In this document: piece after piece, positions 14,895 through 17,283 of the stretch | Layout of the letters: the number at the start of each line of letters is the position of its first letter | Numbering within the stretch: the first letter of the stretch is position 1 | Source: UKL13-2 sp031430555 | GTDB lineage: Bacteria; Pseudomonadota; Gammaproteobacteria; Burkholderiales; Usitatibacteraceae | Assembly (NCBI GenBank): GCA_031430555.1 | Contig: JANPBQ010000200.1 | Location: forward strand, 1-17,283 | Direction of reading: 5' to 3' | DNA: 17,283 nucleotides | Notes under the pieces: generated by a model | Seen by the model: the letters and a program-made list of their open reading frames with translations, nothing else | Database searches by the model: none | Told to the model about the DNA's origin: nothing | Translations under genes and position numbers: made by a program

Positions 14895-15803
14895 TCAAAC
14901 GGATTTTTTCGTCCGGAACAAACCGTCCCGCGCGGATTCATGGATGGCCACTACGCAGGGATGCGTGGCGCGCCGCTCCATGGAAATCGCGAAGAATTCC
15001 TCGAAGATCTCGCGGGTGCGTCCCAACGTCTCGACACCGTATTGCGTCTTGATTTCCGACTCCAACACCGTCGGCCCGATGAACACGCCGCTGCCGTGCT
15101 GGCCAAACGCCTTCATCAGTGCCGTGTCGTCGAATTCGCCCACCACGCGCGGCCGCAGACTTTTCGCGTCGAGCCAACGCAGCAATCGTGTGCTCACCGC
15201 CGTGTCGTCGCCGGGCACCAGCATCGGCGCACCGTTGAGGCAGGCCGGGAACGCGCGCTTGAGCGTTTTGCGAAGCTCGGGCGAGGCGAAAAAACTCACG
15301 CCGGAGTCGCCCAGCCGATGGTTGTACGCGCGCACCCGCGCGGCGGCGGGAATCGGTGCACCGGCTATCACCAGATCCAACCTGTGCGCGGCAAGCTCCG
15401 TGAGGAGACTATCGAGTTTCCACTCCCGGCAGACAATACGAACCGGATCAGTGAGACGTGTCGCCGGCTCGATCAATCGATAGGCAATCGACTTCGGCAC
15501 CGCATCGGCGACACCGACACGGAACTCGATCAATCGCCCGCGCGCTGGATAATTTCTGAGCGACTCTTCAAGCTCGGAACCTAAATCGAAGATTTCCTGG
15601 GCATAGCCAAACGCCACGCGTCCCGCGTCGGTCAATTCCAGATTGCGGCCTTTTTTCGCGAACAGCGGCGTGCCCAATTGCGTCTCCAGCAAGCCGATTT
15701 GCCCGCTAAGGGTCTGCGGCGTCAAATGCACTTGCTCGCTGGCGCGCGCGACGCCGCCCGCCTTGGCAACTTGCCAGAAATAGCCGAGATGCTTGAAGTT
15801 CAT
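14895..15803 (-). CDS. nhaR: LysR-family regulator, NhaR-like
   Basis: The product is 302 residues. The N-terminus MNFKHLGYFWQVAKAGGVAR with ASEQVHLTPQTLSGQI is close to NhaR, the activator of the Na+/H+ antiporter gene nhaA in enterobacteria. A winged HTH occupies about 3-60, followed by a linker helix and a LysR substrate domain (about 90-290). The full frame starts with an ATG at 15812, but the ATG at 15803 has AAGGA at a suitable distance and yields the NhaR-type start. No nhaA is in the window. The divergent neighbour is terC, so regulation of terC and of itself is a reasonable inference. The convergent 38-base gap to ccmH contains a weak GGCC-based inverted repeat that might terminate both units. 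The LysR call is sure, NhaR fairly so. Confidence 0.85.
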   Translation of the reverse strand: MNFKHLGYFWQVAKAGGVARASEQVHLTPQTLSGQIGLLETQLGTPLFAKKGRNLELTDAGRVAFGYAQEIFDLGSELEESLRNYPARGRLIEFRVGVADAVPKSIAYRLIEPATRLTDPVRIVCREWKLDSLLTELAAHRLDLVIAGAPIPAAARVRAYNHRLGDSGVSFFASPELRKTLKRAFPACLNGAPMLVPGDDTAVSTRLLRWLDAKSLRPRVVGEFDDTALMKAFGQHGSGVFIGPTVLESEIKTQYGVETLGRTREIFEEFFAISMERRATHPCVVAIHESARDGLFRTKKSV

Positions 15804-15819
15804 TGAAATCATCCTTCGT

Positions 15820-15836
15820 ATTATTCGATGAATAAT
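15820..15836. promoter_or_regulatory. Candidate LysR-type operator between nhaR and terC
   Basis: ATTATTCGATGAATAAT is a perfect 7-3-7 palindrome with the T-N11-A geometry of a LysR box. It lies 17 bases 5' of the nhaR start. A related inverted half-site pair occurs nearby: ATTCGAT at 15823-15829 and ATCGAAT at 15846-15852. A TATAAT (minus strand, 15840-15835) overlaps its edge and could be the nhaR -10 box, which would suit autoregulation. Confidence 0.5.
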
Positions 15837-15851
15837 TATATATAAATCGAA

Positions 15852-15880
15852 TTTACACGAGGTATTGCGCCGCCTACACT
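15852..15880 (+). promoter_or_regulatory. Candidate sigma70 promoter for terC-usp
   Basis: TTTACA (15852-15857) and TACACT (15875-15880) are separated by exactly 17 bases. Initiation near 15887 would give a leader of about 50 bases before the terC ATG. The upstream flank is AT-rich, including the putative NhaR half-site ATCGAAT that abuts the -35, consistent with activation from upstream. Confidence 0.5.
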
Positions 15881-15935
15881 AGGTTCGCTTCAGATTTCAC
15901 TCTGATAGCATCCGCAATTCAAAACCGACGTGCCC

Positions 15936-17207
15936 ATGGAAATCCTTTCGCTCGAATTTTTCACCGCGTTATTCGCCATCATCGTGATCGACTTGGTGCT
16001 GGCCGGTGACAATGCGATCGTGATCGCACTCGCGGCGCGCAGTTTGCCCCCGCACTTGCAGCGCCAGGCGGTCATCTGGGGCGCGGTGGGTGCCATAGTG
16101 GTGCGCAGCGCGATGACGCTGGTGGTTGTCTGGCTGCTGAAGGTTCCCGGACTATTATTGGTCGGCGGCACACTGCTGATCTGGATTGCCTATCGATTGT
16201 TGCTGCCTGAAAAGAGCGATGGCGACGGCGACAAGATTGCACCGGCGGTGGGTTTTTGGGGCGCGATCCAAACCATCGTGATCGCCGACATGGTCATGGG
16301 GCTCGACAACGTATTGGCCGTCGCCGGCGCCGCGCAAGGCAGCTACCTGCTGGTGGTGTTGGGCCTGTTGATCAGCGTGCCGATCGTGGTGTGGGGCAGC
16401 ACGTTGCTGCTGCGCTGGGTGGAGCGCTTCCCGGCAATTGTGTATTTTGGTGCCGGCGTGCTGGCGTGGACGGCCGTGAAGATGCTCATGAGCGAGCCAT
16501 TCGTGAGGGACGCGTTCGTCACCAACATCGCCGCCATCACATTGGTTTACCTAATCGTCATCGGCGGCGTGCTGTGGACGGGCTTCGTCAAGAATCACCG
16601 CCGCCTCGAGTCGCGCATTTCGTCGCGCCTCGCGGTGCTTGCAAAATTGCTCCAGGCGGATGGTAGTCATGTAGTTTTATCGAAAGGAGAAAATGTCATG
16701 CAAAAAATATTGGTTCCAATCGACGGTTCCCGAAATTCCGAACATGCGTTGAAGCGGGTCGTCAGCGAGTTCAGGAACAATCCGCAAATGGAGATTCATC
16801 TGCTCAATGTACAGCGGCCTTTCTCCCGCCACATCAGCCAATTTATTGGTCGGAAGACGCGCCACTCGTTCCATCACGAGGAAGCGGAGAAAGTCCTGCA
16901 ACCGGCGAAGCAACACTTGTCGCGCGTGGGTGTGCCTTACGCGGCGCACATTGTGGTCGGCCACAAGGCCAACGTGATCGTCGAGCAGGCGCGTATCCTC
17001 CATTGCGACCGCATCGTGATGAGCACGGCGCGCAAGAGTTCGCTCACCCGAATGCTCGAAGACTCGACCACCAATCAGGTGCTTGAGCGCACCACGGTGC
17101 CGGTCGAAATTGTTTCCGGCGACGCGATTTCAAAAGTCGAGCGGTATGGCGTTCCCGCCGGGCTCGGAGCCTTGATCGCATTGATGTTCGCCGCCGTAAT
17201 GGGCTAG
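15936..17207 (+). CDS. TerC/YjbE-family membrane protein fused in frame to a universal stress protein domain
   Basis: The product is 423 residues. Residues 1 to about 235 are a TerC (YjbE-type) integral membrane domain. It has about seven helices and the two acidic membrane motifs DLVLAGDNAIVIALA (near 16-30) and ADMVMGLDNVLAVAG (near 112-126), implicated in metal-ion handling, e.g. Mn2+ export. After a short linker a UspA domain starts at residue 255 (MQKILVPIDGSRNSEHALKR). In the Usp part the G-x2-G-x9-G-S nucleotide loop is replaced by S-T-A-R with D-S at the end, so ATP binding is doubtful. The C-terminus (GVPAGLGALIALMFAAVMG) looks like another membrane helix. I start at ATG 15936; an in-frame GTG at 15930 is possible. 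A strong internal ribosome binding site suggests that Usp is also, or only, made separately. Confidence 0.85.
   Translation: MEILSLEFFTALFAIIVIDLVLAGDNAIVIALAARSLPPHLQRQAVIWGAVGAIVVRSAMTLVVVWLLKVPGLLLVGGTLLIWIAYRLLLPEKSDGDGDKIAPAVGFWGAIQTIVIADMVMGLDNVLAVAGAAQGSYLLVVLGLLISVPIVVWGSTLLLRWVERFPAIVYFGAGVLAWTAVKMLMSEPFVRDAFVTNIAAITLVYLIVIGGVLWTGFVKNHRRLESRISSRLAVLAKLLQADGSHVVLSKGENVMQKILVPIDGSRNSEHALKRVVSEFRNNPQMEIHLLNVQRPFSRHISQFIGRKTRHSFHHEEAEKVLQPAKQHLSRVGVPYAAHIVVGHKANVIVEQARILHCDRIVMSTARKSSLTRMLEDSTTNQVLERTTVPVEIVSGDAISKVERYGVPAGLGALIALMFAAVMG
16683..16700 (+). promoter_or_regulatory. Internal Shine-Dalgarno and ATG for a separate Usp protein
   Basis: AAAGGAG (16683-16689) lies eight bases before the ATG at 16698-16700. 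That is exactly where the Usp domain begins (MQKILVPIDGSRNSEHALKR, 169 residues to the stop). It is the best ribosome binding site I see in the window. The A-rich segment contrasts with the GC-rich TerC coding DNA. It implies that Usp was, or still is, a free-standing gene. Confidence 0.65.
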
Positions 17208-17241
17208 TTGCCTGGCAGCGAAGTGCGGCCAAGCGGTTCGG

Positions 17242-17283
17242 CTAGAGCGGTGCGCACATCACCACACCTTCATCGATCCAGCC
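17242..17283 (-). CDS. Possible 3' end of an unidentified minus-strand gene (window edge)
   Basis: On the minus strand the last bases read GWIDEGVVMCAPL followed by TAG at 17244-17242. The composition looks protein-like, but 13 residues are too few to assign a family, and the reading could be chance. The stretch 17208-17241 between it and the Usp stop shows no clear terminator. Confidence 0.25.
   Translation of the reverse strand, partial: GWIDEGVVMCAPL

Noticed and set aside
1..17283. CRISPR array, tRNA, rRNA or prophage genes
   Set aside because: I saw no regularly spaced direct repeats, no tRNA- or rRNA-like segments, and no phage structural or integrase genes.

Overview
The window reads as chromosomal DNA of a moderately GC-rich proteobacterium, most likely a betaproteobacterium. 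This is inferred from a System I cytochrome c maturation cluster with a separate CycH-type CcmI, an NhaR-like LysR regulator, a TerC/Usp locus and a large DUF349 protein. Nothing in the sequence names a genus.

Layout. Positions 1-1207 are a damaged accessory patch. It holds the C-terminal end of an IS30-family transposase, a long near-perfect palindrome (348-416), and the remnants of two genes that meet head to head: a LuxR-type HTH domain (minus strand) and the C-terminal half of a fatty acid desaturase (plus strand). Positions 1382-7170 carry three minus-strand genes: a DUF349 protein, an exported CBM9-like/DUF5916 beta-barrel protein, and a small YdeI/OmpD-associated (OmdA) protein. A 323-base gap (7171-7493) holds a degenerate copy of a dispersed palindromic element and a likely promoter.

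Positions 7494-14856 are a nine-gene ccm operon in the order ccmI-A-B-C-D-E-F-G-H. All but one junction up to ccmG overlap by 1-4 bases; ccmB-ccmC has a 5-base gap. CcmA/B/C/D load heme onto the CcmE chaperone. CcmF, CcmH and CcmI form the heme ligation module, and CcmG with CcmH reduce apocytochrome thiols. The tight packing breaks at ccmG-ccmH, where about 200 bases hold a REP-like pair and a second palindromic element. The probable ccmH start lies in the loop of that second element's hairpin.

Positions 14895-17207 hold a divergent pair: nhaR (minus) and a TerC membrane protein (plus) whose frame continues into a universal stress protein domain. An AT-rich palindromic control region separates them. 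The last 40 bases may hold the extreme 3' end of another minus-strand gene.

I do not see a wholly new system. The points most worth following are the three-copy ~68-bp palindromic element, the ccmH start inside one copy, the TerC-Usp fusion with a strong internal ribosome binding site, the unusual ccmI-first order, and the deletion scar joining LuxR and desaturase remnants.
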